A DNA stretch of 64,000 nucleotides from Acinetobacter modestus (GTDB taxonomy: Bacteria; Pseudomonadota; Gammaproteobacteria; Pseudomonadales; Moraxellaceae), in assembly GCF_014636095.1 (NCBI RefSeq), contig NZ_BMDV01000002.1, positions 463,079 to 527,078 on the forward strand, written 5' to 3'. A model generated the notes under the pieces. It saw only the letters and a list, made by a program, of their open reading frames with translations. It made no database searches and was not told the DNA's origin. Below, piece after piece: positions 41,277 through 49,507 of the stretch (position 1 is its first letter; every line of letters begins with the position of its first letter). The position numbers and the translations under genes are program-made.

Positions 41277-41666
41277 TTAGACATTGACTTGATAGTTAAG
41301 TCGTAAGTCATCTGCATTTTGACCACGGATTCCCCAATTTGATTTTGGGGTTTCAAAAATTGTAATTTCAATATCTTGTGGGGAAATACCACATTGCTGC
41401 TGAATATTAGAAAAAATTGATTGAATGAATTGTTTTTTTGCCGAAATTGTTCGCCCTTCAAACATTGAAATTTCAATAATCAAATATTGTTCACTGCGAT
41501 CATTTGGATATATAAAATCTTCTGGGGCTAAAGCAATAAAGCGCTGAAACTTTTTTTCTACAGGATAATCGAGGCTTGTGACCAGTGCTTGGTGAATAGC
41601 ATCTGACAATTGACTTCTAAACTGTTGAATCGTTTGATGTAGTGCATAAATTTTGATTTGAGACAT
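41277..41666 (-). CDS. Tautomerase-fold family protein lacking Pro-1
   Basis: The 129-residue protein fits the second tautomerase/MIF-like family: a first strand (QIKIYAL), FIALAPEDFIYP, YLIIEISMFEGRTISAKKQFI, and ISPQDIEITIFETPKSNWGIRG near the end, where NWGIRG is characteristic. Tautomerases need an N-terminal proline exposed after Met removal. Here residue 2 is serine and no alternative Met-Pro start is present, so normal tautomerase chemistry is unlikely unless the start is wrong. It is a single gene between purT and a plus-strand lipoprotein gene. Confidence 0.75.
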   Translation of the reverse strand: MSQIKIYALHQTIQQFRSQLSDAIHQALVTSLDYPVEKKFQRFIALAPEDFIYPNDRSEQYLIIEISMFEGRTISAKKQFIQSIFSNIQQQCGISPQDIEITIFETPKSNWGIRGQNADDLRLNYQVNV

Positions 41667-41860
41667 AAATAAGTTATTCCAAAATTAAGATTAGAAATTT
41701 TGATTCACATGATATTTTTATTTCACCACTTTAAATGATATTGGCATTAAATCAATTCTTTAGAACGTAGATTGTTCTATGGGATAAATAAGTAACAACG
41801 ATTGAGTATTGTTGCTGAATTGACTAGCATAATGCGCAAATGTTCCATTGGCGATTTGAT

Positions 41861-42325
41861 ATGTTTAATACAAAAACTCATGTAGCGACAATAATGTTGT
41901 TTAGCAGCCTTTTATTGACTGCATGTGATCATTCAAGCAATCAGCCAGAAAAAAAAGTGGAAATTAAAGCAGCACCTAAACTTAATAATGATGCAACAAG
42001 TTACGCACAAGCTGCTTGGAAGCTGATTAATGAAATTGATCCAATTGTCTACAATAAACAATCTACTGAGATCGAAGATAAGGTCAGAAAACCATTACGA
42101 CAACTCAGTACCGATTGGCGAATTAATGTCAAAATGACTGATTCTGTGACTGAAGGAAAATATGCGCTATGCCGTAAAGCATTGACCAGTCTGGATACTT
42201 GGGCAAGAGATGTTAAAGATAATGTGAGTTCGTCAACGCAAAAGCAAGCGGACTACGAACGAGACAAGGCACAGTGTAAAGATGCAATTGATAATCCAGC
42301 TTTAGGCAATACCTCACCTAAATAA
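41861..42325 (+). CDS. Small lipoprotein of unknown function
   Basis: The product (154 residues) has a lipoprotein signal with lipobox LTAC and a helical mature part with two internal Cys (KYALCRKALTSLDTWARDV and KAQCKDAID) that could form a disulfide. I do not recognise a family. An upstream in-frame ATG at 41840 is possible, but the ATG at 41861 gives a normal-length signal, and a CATAAT box at 41827-41832 would place transcription start near 41840. Confidence 0.65.
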   Translation: MFNTKTHVATIMLFSSLLLTACDHSSNQPEKKVEIKAAPKLNNDATSYAQAAWKLINEIDPIVYNKQSTEIEDKVRKPLRQLSTDWRINVKMTDSVTEGKYALCRKALTSLDTWARDVKDNVSSSTQKQADYERDKAQCKDAIDNPALGNTSPK

Positions 42326-42350
42326 AAAAGCGAGATGATAAATCTCGCTT
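42321..42350 (-). terminator. Terminator for the small secreted protein gene
   Basis: The stem AAGCGAGAT/ATCTCGCTT with a 4-base loop is followed, on the minus strand, by six T and an AT-rich tail. It ends the gene at 42381-42665 and may also slow the converging gene. Confidence 0.8.
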
Positions 42351-42380
42351 CAGCTGGTTAAAGCTATCATGAGTTTCAGG

Positions 42381-42665
42381 TTATGACGTTTTTCCTGTTT
42401 TTGCGGCTTCCTGCTTGATTTGTGTGGTTGATGTCGTTGCTGCTTTTTTAGTATCCGATGACATTTTCATGGTGTCATGTTTCATTGTATCTTTTGCTTT
42501 CGTGGTTTCTTTTTTGGTTTTTACGACATTTGCTGCTACGCACTTGCCACCTTTATGATTTGGTCCTGTGCCACCCTGTAATTGAGTTCCTTTCGGGCAG
42601 GCAAATGCACTTGCGCTTAATACGGTGAATAAGCCTGCTGTTAGAATTGTTGCGACTTTTTTCAT
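42381..42665 (-). CDS. Small secreted protein, Lys/Thr-rich
   Basis: The product (94 residues) has a signal peptide ending SAFA, then two cysteines around a Gly-rich segment (CPKGTQLQGGTGPNHKGGKC) and a low-complexity tail of Lys, Thr, Met and Ser. It resembles hypothetical periplasmic proteins of Acinetobacter; no function is known. The ATG at 42665 gives the typical MKK start; an ATG at 42674 is possible. Confidence 0.6.
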   Translation of the reverse strand: MKKVATILTAGLFTVLSASAFACPKGTQLQGGTGPNHKGGKCVAANVVKTKKETTKAKDTMKHDTMKMSSDTKKAATTSTTQIKQEAAKTGKTS

Positions 42666-42876
42666 AATTGTCATCTGAATCAGGTAAGCGATAGTGCTTA
42701 GGATTAATTTAGACGAGTTTTTAACAACAAAGCAGAATGATTTTGTGAATAATTTAAATGGAAGCGTAGTGTTTTATAGCGAGAGTTTATCTTTTAATTT
42801 ATGTTTAAGATTAAGTGGATATTGCATAATAGATGATCTAATTTTCTAAATAAGATCATACTATCGCCGTAACACT

Positions 42877-43581
42877 TTATTGCTTTAGATAACCGACAGC
42901 AGCGACTTTCTTTAACTTTTCAATATCAATCACCTCAATTTTTTTAAAACCAAGTTGTATGATTCCTTGTTTTTCAAATAGATTTAATTCTTGATTAACG
43001 GTTTGTCTTGAGATTGTTAGCATATTAGCAAGTTGATCTTGTGAAATTTGAATATTGAAATCCTGGATACAAGAGCGATTGCCATAGCCTTCAAGAATAA
43101 ATAATAAACGTTGTGCAAGACGCTGGCTGATACTTTGAGTCTGAATTGCAATTTGTTCTAAAAAGACATAACGGAGTTTTTGACTGGTAAGCAAAGCAAA
43201 GTAATACCAGTAATAGGGATTTTGGAGTAGAAATGCTTTAAGTGGTTGTGCTGGAATTTGTAAAACGACACTTTTCTTTAATGCAATAGCATCATGAGAG
43301 CGTGGTTGCTGGTCAATAAGAGAAATTTCTCCAAACCACATGATGGGTTCAGCAATTGCAGCAATCGCTTCATTCCCATTCACATCGATGTATCCCAAAC
43401 TAATCGATCCTTCAAGTACACCATAAACACCATCAAAAAGGTCTTGAGCATGAAATACGGCAGCATTTTTTTCTATGCTATATTTTTTTCCATGCTCGAT
43501 GATGAAGTTTTGAAATGGTAAATCTAGGTGACTGAACCAAGCATTTTGATGTAAATGTTTAATATAAATTGCATCTAACAC
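42877..43581 (-). CDS. Crp/Fnr family regulator
   Basis: The 234-residue protein has a cyclic-nucleotide-binding-like beta barrel (FDGVYGVLEGSISLGYIDVNGNE, then IMWFGEISLIDQQPRSHDAIAL), a long dimerisation helix and a C-terminal winged HTH (ISQDQLANMLTISRQTVNQELNLFEKQGII). The FNR cysteines are absent, and the PRSHDA segment takes the place of the cAMP-binding RTA motif, so the ligand is unknown. It is divergent from an Mpo1-like gene with an N6-spaced dyad between them (43611-43628). Confidence 0.88.
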   Translation of the reverse strand: MLDAIYIKHLHQNAWFSHLDLPFQNFIIEHGKKYSIEKNAAVFHAQDLFDGVYGVLEGSISLGYIDVNGNEAIAAIAEPIMWFGEISLIDQQPRSHDAIALKKSVVLQIPAQPLKAFLLQNPYYWYYFALLTSQKLRYVFLEQIAIQTQSISQRLAQRLLFILEGYGNRSCIQDFNIQISQDQLANMLTISRQTVNQELNLFEKQGIIQLGFKKIEVIDIEKLKKVAAVGYLKQ

Positions 43582-43610
43582 AACATTTCCTTTGTTAAAA
43601 ATAAATCCAT

Positions 43611-43628
43611 TTGTCAGCTATATGACAA
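43611..43628. promoter_or_regulatory. Crp/Fnr-type operator
   Basis: TTGTCA (43611-43616) and TGACAA (43623-43628) are perfect inverted arms with a six-base gap, the spacing that Crp/Fnr dimers read. It lies 30 bases before the regulator start and 60 before the Mpo1-like gene. Confidence 0.7.
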
Positions 43629-43687
43629 TTTCACATACTCATTTCTTATAGATTAACAGCATAAACTAAATATATGAGGAATGAGCA

Positions 43688-44221
43688 ATGACAAATTTGG
43701 AACGACAACTCAGTCAGTATGCTGCTTACCATTTAGATCGAAATAATATTATGACTCATTTTGTAGGCATTCCTTTAATCGTTTTCTCTATCTTATGTTT
43801 AACTTCACGAGCAGGTATTGAAATCTCTGGTTTCTCTATAACCTTAGCTATGATACTGATTCTTTTAAGTAGTATTTATTATCTTACACTTGATAAGTTG
43901 TTTGGTGCATTGATGCTGATCTTATTGGTATTGGCTTATCCTCTAGCTTTAAAAGTTGCGGCTTTATCCATGTGGAGTTGGTTAGGTGCAAGTGTTGGTA
44001 TTTTTGTTGTAGGCTGGGTTTTTCAGTTTGTAGGACATTATTTTGAAAAGAAAAAACCAGCATTTGTTGATGATCTGATTGGTTTGGCAATTGGCCCATT
44101 GTTCGTTTTAGCTGAGTTCGTATTTTTACTAGGTTTCCGTAAACCATTACATCAACGTATTTTGAAAGAAGCTGAAAGCAAACGTGCCGCGATGGATATG
44201 AAAGTCCAAACTGCATCTTAA
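43688..44221 (+). CDS. Mpo1-like (DUF962) membrane protein
   Basis: The 177-residue inner membrane protein has four or five hydrophobic segments and the two signatures of the Mpo1/YGL010w family: YHLDRNNIMTHFVGIPLI near residues 14-31 and GWVFQFVGHYFEKKKPAF near residues 114-131. Yeast Mpo1 is an Fe(II)-dependent dioxygenase acting on 2-hydroxy fatty acids; the conserved His residues of both motifs are present here. The divergent Crp/Fnr gene and the operator suggest it is induced by a metabolic or redox signal. Confidence 0.85.
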   Translation: MTNLERQLSQYAAYHLDRNNIMTHFVGIPLIVFSILCLTSRAGIEISGFSITLAMILILLSSIYYLTLDKLFGALMLILLVLAYPLALKVAALSMWSWLGASVGIFVVGWVFQFVGHYFEKKKPAFVDDLIGLAIGPLFVLAEFVFLLGFRKPLHQRILKEAESKRAAMDMKVQTAS

Positions 44222-44240
44222 GCCCAGATAATTTTAAAAG

Positions 44241-44269
44241 AGCCGAGATCATTAGATTTCGGTTTTTTT
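44241..44269 (+). terminator. Rho-independent terminator
   Basis: CCGAGATC pairs with GATTTCGG (one G-U) around ATTA and is followed by seven T. Confidence 0.85.
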
Positions 44270-44353
44270 ATTGCAATAAATAGATCATTTAAAATATGCG
44301 ATCAGCTTGTTATGCTTAATGGTCTTTAACCCAAGATTTATATTTAAAAGCTA

Positions 44354-44929
44354 ATGACAGGACTTTACGAATATTGGTCATTACCGCACAAGTTAAACAT
44401 TAAATGTCCATCATGTCAGCGCAAAGCGAGTTTTGAATTTGCTCGATTTGCTAAGATTCAGCTCAAAAAAGACATCGATTATTTTCAGCAACATCCAGAT
44501 TTTGAATATCAGCGTTTTCAGGATAGTTGTGGTGGTTATTGGAATGCTGCTTTTTACTACCCCAATTTATCGGTTGATCTTCAGCAGATTCGCGATTTAC
44601 CTGAGACCTATGATGTACAAAAATGGTCTGTGCCTTATTCTTCAATGAATAAAGGCGGAGTGGTGTGTGAATCTTGTGATTGTCGTCAAAAACATGAACT
44701 GAATTGGCCGAATGATGCCTATTATGTGGTGATGTATAGACAACAAGCGCTATGGGCATTTCATCGTGAAGCGGCGATAGATCTCTATGATTATTTAAAA
44801 GAAGATTTACGTGATCATAAAAAATATCGCCATTCCTTCTTTTTGTTGCATATCCCGACGATTTTTAAACAGAAGAAGGCAAGAGAGCATGTGACCAAAC
44901 AATTACAGAAATTAATAAAAAATCAGTAA
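44354..44929 (+). CDS. Hypothetical protein with two cysteine pairs
   Basis: The 191-residue soluble protein contains CPSC near residue 18 and CESCDC near residue 102, spaced like a split zinc ribbon. The middle has DSCGGYWNAAFYYPNL and the end is basic and helical (KQKKAREHVTKQLQKLIKNQ). It is not a family I can name; a zinc-binding structural role is likely. It has its own short intergenic region and a converging hydrolase gene downstream. Confidence 0.6.
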   Translation: MTGLYEYWSLPHKLNIKCPSCQRKASFEFARFAKIQLKKDIDYFQQHPDFEYQRFQDSCGGYWNAAFYYPNLSVDLQQIRDLPETYDVQKWSVPYSSMNKGGVVCESCDCRQKHELNWPNDAYYVVMYRQQALWAFHREAAIDLYDYLKEDLRDHKKYRHSFFLLHIPTIFKQKKAREHVTKQLQKLIKNQ

Positions 44930-44957
44930 GATGGGATGATCGATTTTTTATGTCATT

Positions 44958-45746
44958 TTAGGCGTAGATTGCAACAAATTCCTTGATGATTTGAACAATC
45001 AGTTGAGGTTTTTCTCGATGAGGAACATGCCCACACGCTTCAATCAAATGTAATTCTGCATCCGCATCTTTAGCTAATCGTTCAGGTTGCGCTAAGCTGC
45101 CATATTCATCATTGTGGCCATGAATGACGAGCAATTTTGTTTGTAAGGCTTTGAGGTCATTGTCCAAAGTCCAATTGCGAAATGCAGGTGAAAGCCATGT
45201 TTCAGTCCAAGCATCCAAAACCCATTGTGCTTTTTCTGCATGATATTTTTTCAGTTTTTGCAATTGTTCAGGCTGTTGGAACATCTGTTTTGCAGCAGAA
45301 ACGGCATCTAAGGTCTTTTGTTCAATATATGCCTGAGCTGCTTCCGTAATCACTGCAACGCATTTGAATGGATATTGTGATGCAAAGCTGACCGCCATGC
45401 CACCACCAACACTATGACCTAGCGCAATCACTTGTGAAATTCCAAGCTGATCTAAAAGTTCAGCAGCAACAAGAGCTTCTTGTTGGATAAAATCGGTAGA
45501 GAGTTGAACGTCGCTTGCGTCAGATTGACCAAAGCCGCGACGGTCATAGGCAATAATCATGCGATGGGTTTCGGTGCAAAGTTGTTGAGGAAAGTCGCGC
45601 CATAACTGCACGCAGCCTAAAGAGTCATGGAACAATAAAATCGGAATTTGTTTGCTTAGCTCGGTTTGTTGTGGCTGCCATATTTTTACAAAGAGATTGC
45701 CCTGTCGGGTTGAGATGATTTTTTTAACTGTTTCACAGTGTTGCAT
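44958..45746 (-). CDS. Alpha/beta hydrolase
   Basis: The protein (262 residues from the chosen ATG) is a single-domain alpha/beta hydrolase: oxyanion region LLFHDSLGCVQLWRDFP, nucleophile elbow GHSVGGG, and the late catalytic histidine in EACGHVPHREKP with an aspartate in HGHNDEYG. HDSLGC replaces the more usual HGxG. An upstream ATG at 45797 would add 17 residues; neither has a clear ribosome site. The regulator gene at 45852 is divergent, so it probably controls this enzyme. Substrate unknown. Confidence 0.8.
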   Translation of the reverse strand: MQHCETVKKIISTRQGNLFVKIWQPQQTELSKQIPILLFHDSLGCVQLWRDFPQQLCTETHRMIIAYDRRGFGQSDASDVQLSTDFIQQEALVAAELLDQLGISQVIALGHSVGGGMAVSFASQYPFKCVAVITEAAQAYIEQKTLDAVSAAKQMFQQPEQLQKLKKYHAEKAQWVLDAWTETWLSPAFRNWTLDNDLKALQTKLLVIHGHNDEYGSLAQPERLAKDADAELHLIEACGHVPHREKPQLIVQIIKEFVAIYA

Positions 45747-45851
45747 GACAACATAATCCAAATGTATAAATTGAATATCAGAATAGTTAAAAACCATTGT
45801 GTGATATAGATATAATCATGACGACTAATAGTCTGATCGTGCCATATCAAA

Positions 45852-46799
45852 GTGAAAAGAGTTGCAATTGTTGCTTATGACGGATGTTGGGCAATGAGCC
45901 TTATGATGATTAAAGATTTTTTTCATGTCGTTGCTTTGTTGGAAGCGCGACAGGGTCAGGTTGCAACCTACCAAGTTGAAATTCTAAGTATCGACGGATT
46001 AGCGAAGCAGAGTGCAAGTGGAACACAGATCGATGTAGATGGGCATATCATGCTAGATCGCATTTATGATTTGGTGATTATTCCTAGTTTTGAGGGCAAG
46101 CAGTTAGCAACATTAACATTACAAAGCCATGATTTAGTGTTGTGGATTAGAAGTTTAATACAACACGAGATTGCTATTTTAGCGGTTACAACGGGTGTTT
46201 ATTTTATTGCAGCAACTAAACTTGCTGATCACATACTGTTAGCAACACATTGGGCTTTTATTCGTGAGCTGAATGCTTTATTTCCAAGCTGTTCATTTAC
46301 TAAAAATCGAAATTATCTACACGCAGGATCGATCTATAGTACAGGGACATTAATGGGTACATTTGATGCTTTACTTGGCATTATTGCACAGCATAAAGGG
46401 GATTATTTTGCACAATTGTGTGCAAGCCATTTATTGATGACCTCACCGCAATTACTAAATCCTGTATTACCGATGTATCGTAATCATTGTGATGAAGCCG
46501 TATTGCAAGTACAAGATTGGCTAGATGAACATTGTGCTGCGGAAAACAGGATTGCCGATTTAGCTCAGCAATTTAACTTTAGTGAACGAAATTTAAAACG
46601 GCGTTTTCAATTGGCGACGCAGATCTCACCCAATCAATATTTGCAACAGGTGAGAGTTGATAAAGCCAAGAAGTTATTATTAACCACAGATATGAATATT
46701 CAGCAAATTGCTTATGAAGTGGGCTATGAAAATGTAAGTTTTTTTATTCGAATATTTAAAAAAGTCACAGCTTGTACACCGACGCAATGGGTCAAATAA
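45852..46799 (+). CDS. GlxA-type AraC family regulator
   Basis: The 315-residue protein joins an N-terminal DJ-1/PfpI-like domain (RVAIVAYDGCWAMSLMMIKDFFHVV) to a C-terminal AraC double HTH (IADLAQQFNFSERNLKRRFQLAT and MNIQQIAYEVGYENVSFFIRIFKK). The position where PfpI enzymes have a catalytic cysteine reads VTTGVYFIA, so the domain is likely a sensor. It starts at GTG without a strong ribosome site. It is divergent from the hydrolase gene and overlaps the 3' end of the converging diguanylate cyclase gene by eight bases. Confidence 0.85.
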   Translation: MKRVAIVAYDGCWAMSLMMIKDFFHVVALLEARQGQVATYQVEILSIDGLAKQSASGTQIDVDGHIMLDRIYDLVIIPSFEGKQLATLTLQSHDLVLWIRSLIQHEIAILAVTTGVYFIAATKLADHILLATHWAFIRELNALFPSCSFTKNRNYLHAGSIYSTGTLMGTFDALLGIIAQHKGDYFAQLCASHLLMTSPQLLNPVLPMYRNHCDEAVLQVQDWLDEHCAAENRIADLAQQFNFSERNLKRRFQLATQISPNQYLQQVRVDKAKKLLLTTDMNIQQIAYEVGYENVSFFIRIFKKVTACTPTQWVK

Positions 46800-47637
46800 A
46801 TGATTGAATTGTGGTTTGTGATTTGCCTAAAGATTTTGATTGATACATGAGCTGATCTGCAGTCTTGGTTGCATCTTCAAGGTTTTCTGGTAATTCAGAT
46901 AAAATGGCTAAACCCATACTAAAGTCGACGCCATATTTTTGATTTAAGCCACTTTCTGCAAATAATGTTCGCAAGTGATGATCACAAAGATATGCTTGAG
47001 TTTCATCAATATCTAATAAAATAATTGCAAATTCATCACCACCTAAACGGGCAACAATGTCTGAAGAACGACATGATTTTTTTAGAACTTGTGAAAATTG
47101 CAATAAAACTTCGTCACCACGATGATGTCCATGAGTATCATTCACTGCTTTAAAACCGTCGAGATCAATAATTCCAACGGCAAACAGCGACTGTTTACGA
47201 AAGTTTAATTTACGCAAAATACGATATTCAATATCGAGAGCACGGCTATTATCGAGAGAGGTGAGCTGATCTTTCATTGCTAAATTTTTCATTTCTTGCC
47301 AGTTTCTTCTAACATTTATGAGCAAGAAAGCAACGATTGAGAACAAACCTAGACGAACGATCGTATTCCAAAAGGGAATGATAGGGTTTGAATACAGATG
47401 ACCTGCATTAATATCAGCAAATAACCATGTAATTGCTGATAGTAAAATTGTAACTACGGTAACTTTAGCATGGTCGTACCATGCTGCAATTGATACAGGC
47501 AGTAGGTAAAACACAGAGAACGAATATTCATAACCTGTTACCAAGTCAATTATCCCAAGCACGGTGGTAATAAGTATAATTAATAACCGTCGTATTGCTG
47601 GATTATGAGCGAATAATCGTTCTAAGGTTCTTTCCAT
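46792..47637 (-). CDS. Diguanylate cyclase (GGDEF) with membrane sensor
   Basis: The 281-residue protein has four hydrophobic segments in its first 115 residues (IILITTVLGIIDLVTG, FSVFYLLPVSIAAWY) and a C-terminal GGDEF domain with DQLTSLDNSRALDIEYRI, DLDGFKAVNDTHGH and the intact active site RLGGDEFA, so it can make c-di-GMP from GTP. No RxxD inhibitory site is evident five residues before the GGDEF motif. It probably adjusts biofilm or motility in response to a membrane-sensed cue. Confidence 0.88.
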   Translation of the reverse strand: MERTLERLFAHNPAIRRLLIILITTVLGIIDLVTGYEYSFSVFYLLPVSIAAWYDHAKVTVVTILLSAITWLFADINAGHLYSNPIIPFWNTIVRLGLFSIVAFLLINVRRNWQEMKNLAMKDQLTSLDNSRALDIEYRILRKLNFRKQSLFAVGIIDLDGFKAVNDTHGHHRGDEVLLQFSQVLKKSCRSSDIVARLGGDEFAIILLDIDETQAYLCDHHLRTLFAESGLNQKYGVDFSMGLAILSELPENLEDATKTADQLMYQSKSLGKSQTTIQSFI

Positions 47638-47656
47638 AGCGCCTTAATGCGAATAA

Positions 47657-48748
47657 TTATACGTTAAAGCGGAAGTGTAATACGTCACCGTCTTGAACGA
47701 CGTAAGTTTTACCTTCTAGACGCCATTTACCTGCTTCTTTGGCACCGCTTTCTCCGTTGTATTGAATGAAGTCATCATAAGCAACACATTCAGCACGGAT
47801 AAAGCCTTTTTCGAAATCGGTATGAATCACACCAGCTGCTTGTGGCGCAGTCGCACCGACTTTAACCGTCCAAGCACGAACTTCTTGTACGCCCGCAGTG
47901 AAGTAAGTCTGTAAGCCAAGTAAGCTATAACCTGCACGAATTACCACGTTTAAGCCAGGTTCTTCCATACCCATCGCTTCCAAGAATTCAGCGCGGTCTT
48001 CATCTTCTAATAATGAAATTTCAGCTTCGATTTGGTTACAAAGTGGTACAACAATCGCATTTTCTTCAGCAGCAAGTTTTTTTACTGCGTCAAGATGTGG
48101 ATTATTTTCAAAACCATCTTCTGCAACGTTAGCAATATACATAGTTGGTTTAAGTGTCATTAAACCAAAACCGCGTACCGCTTTACGTTCGTCATCAGAA
48201 AGGTCAGCGGCACGTGCTGGTTTGCCTTCATCTAATAATGGTTGAATTTTCTCTAAAGCTGCTTTAGTTGCAATGGCATCTTTGTCACCACCTTTTGCTG
48301 CTTTAGTTAAGCGTAATAATGCTTTTGCAACAGTATCAAGATCAGCAAGAGCAAGTTCAGTGTTAATAGTTGCGATGTCATCTAATGGATCAATTTTACC
48401 ATTTACGTGAATCACGTTTTCATCTTCAAAACAACGTACTACGTGTGCAATTGCATCAGTTTCACGGATGTTGGCAAGGAATTGGTTACCCAAACCTTCA
48501 CCTTTTGATGCACCCGCAACTAGACCTGCGATATCAACGAACTCCATTGTAGTCGGAATTACACGTTGCGGTTTAACAATTGCTGTAAGTTTATCTAGGC
48601 GTGGATCTGGAACAGGAACAATCCCTGTATTCGGTTCAATGGTACAGAACGGAAAGTTTTCAGCCGCAATCGCTGCCTTTGTTAATGCATTAAATAATGT
48701 AGATTTACCTACGTTTGGCAGACCAACAATACCGCAATTAAAACCCAT
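47657..48748 (-). CDS. ychF: Redox-regulated ATPase/GTPase YchF
   Basis: The 363-residue Obg-family P-loop protein has GLPNVGKST at residues about 8-16, the G3-like [20 protein letters not shown], and a C-terminal TGS domain (ADEC-like [15 protein letters not shown]). YchF/OLA1 prefers ATP and affects translation initiation of stress genes. The ATG at 48748 gives the family's MGFNCGIVG start with GAGTGG upstream; an in-frame start at 48760 is less likely. Length matches E. coli YchF exactly. Confidence 0.95.
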   Translation of the reverse strand: MGFNCGIVGLPNVGKSTLFNALTKAAIAAENFPFCTIEPNTGIVPVPDPRLDKLTAIVKPQRVIPTTMEFVDIAGLVAGASKGEGLGNQFLANIRETDAIAHVVRCFEDENVIHVNGKIDPLDDIATINTELALADLDTVAKALLRLTKAAKGGDKDAIATKAALEKIQPLLDEGKPARAADLSDDERKAVRGFGLMTLKPTMYIANVAEDGFENNPHLDAVKKLAAEENAIVVPLCNQIEAEISLLEDEDRAEFLEAMGMEEPGLNVVIRAGYSLLGLQTYFTAGVQEVRAWTVKVGATAPQAAGVIHTDFEKGFIRAECVAYDDFIQYNGESGAKEAGKWRLEGKTYVVQDGDVLHFRFNV

Positions 48749-48795
48749 GAAACCACTCACAAATGTGTTATTTAAAAATTGCTGCTGATTTTACA

Positions 48796-48826
48796 TGAAA
48801 GCCATGACAAAGTCAGGTCATGGCGC
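48796..48826 (-). terminator. Probable terminator of the sulfur operon
   Basis: GCCATGAC/GTCATGGC forms an 8-bp stem with an 8-base loop, followed on the minus strand by TTTCATGTAAAAT. It lies just after the last ABC transporter gene. Confidence 0.5.
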
Positions 48827-48847
48827 GTGCGGATTTTTATTTCGGAC

Positions 48848-49507
48848 TTAAACTTTGCGTTTATCCAGTTGTTTGGCAATATTATCGCCTGTGACTTGTA
48901 CCAACATCACCAAAACAATCAGCACTAAAATTACCGCCAGCATGACTTGCATATCAAAACGTTGATAGCCGTAACGGTAAGCAATATCGCCCAAACCACC
49001 TGCACCAATTGCACCTGCAATGGCAGAGGAACTGATCATGGTCACAATGGTCACGGTAAAACCTGCGACAATACCTGGCAAGGCTTCAGGGAGTAACACA
49101 TGCCAAAGAATCTGTTTACGATTACAGCCTATGGCTTGCGCTGCTTCAATCAACCCTTGATCGACTTCACGTAGGCTGACTTCGGCAATACGGGCGAAGA
49201 ACGGAATCGCGGCGATGGTCAACGGTACAATCGCAGCCAAGACGCCGTAACTGGTACCGACGATCCATCGGGTAAATGGAATCAGAGCCACCATTAAAAT
49301 CAGGAAGGGTACAGAACGGGTAATATTAATCACCCAGCCTAATGATTGATTGATTTTCTTGGATGGGTAAATCCCAAAATCTGCGGTACTGACCAGAATC
49401 AAGGCAATCGGCAGACCAATCAAAAAGGCGAGAATCGCAGAGACACCAACCATGATTAAAGTATCGGTCGTACCAGTGAGTAACAGATCAATGAGTTGAT
49501 TGTACAT
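48848..49507 (-). CDS. MetI-type ABC transporter permease
   Basis: The 219-residue permease has five membrane helices and the EAA loop EAAQAIGCNRKQILWHVLLPEALPG that docks on the ATPase. Sequence is close to MetI, the permease of methionine importers (GTTDTLIMVGVSAILAFLIGLP). It overlaps the MetN-type gene by 20 bases and is last in a minus-strand operon with sulfur-release enzymes, so it may import an organosulfur compound or methionine derivative. Confidence 0.9.
   Translation of the reverse strand: MYNQLIDLLLTGTTDTLIMVGVSAILAFLIGLPIALILVSTADFGIYPSKKINQSLGWVINITRSVPFLILMVALIPFTRWIVGTSYGVLAAIVPLTIAAIPFFARIAEVSLREVDQGLIEAAQAIGCNRKQILWHVLLPEALPGIVAGFTVTIVTMISSSAIAGAIGAGGLGDIAYRYGYQRFDMQVMLAVILVLIVLVMLVQVTGDNIAKQLDKRKV

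Noticed and set aside
41144-41476. 110-codon minus-strand frame beside the tautomerase-like gene
   Set aside because: It lies in another frame across the tautomerase-like gene and the purT promoter and is rich in Phe/Ser/Ile, as expected for a chance frame.
48370-48788. Plus-strand frames opposite ychF
   Set aside because: Shadow frames of a strongly conserved minus-strand gene.
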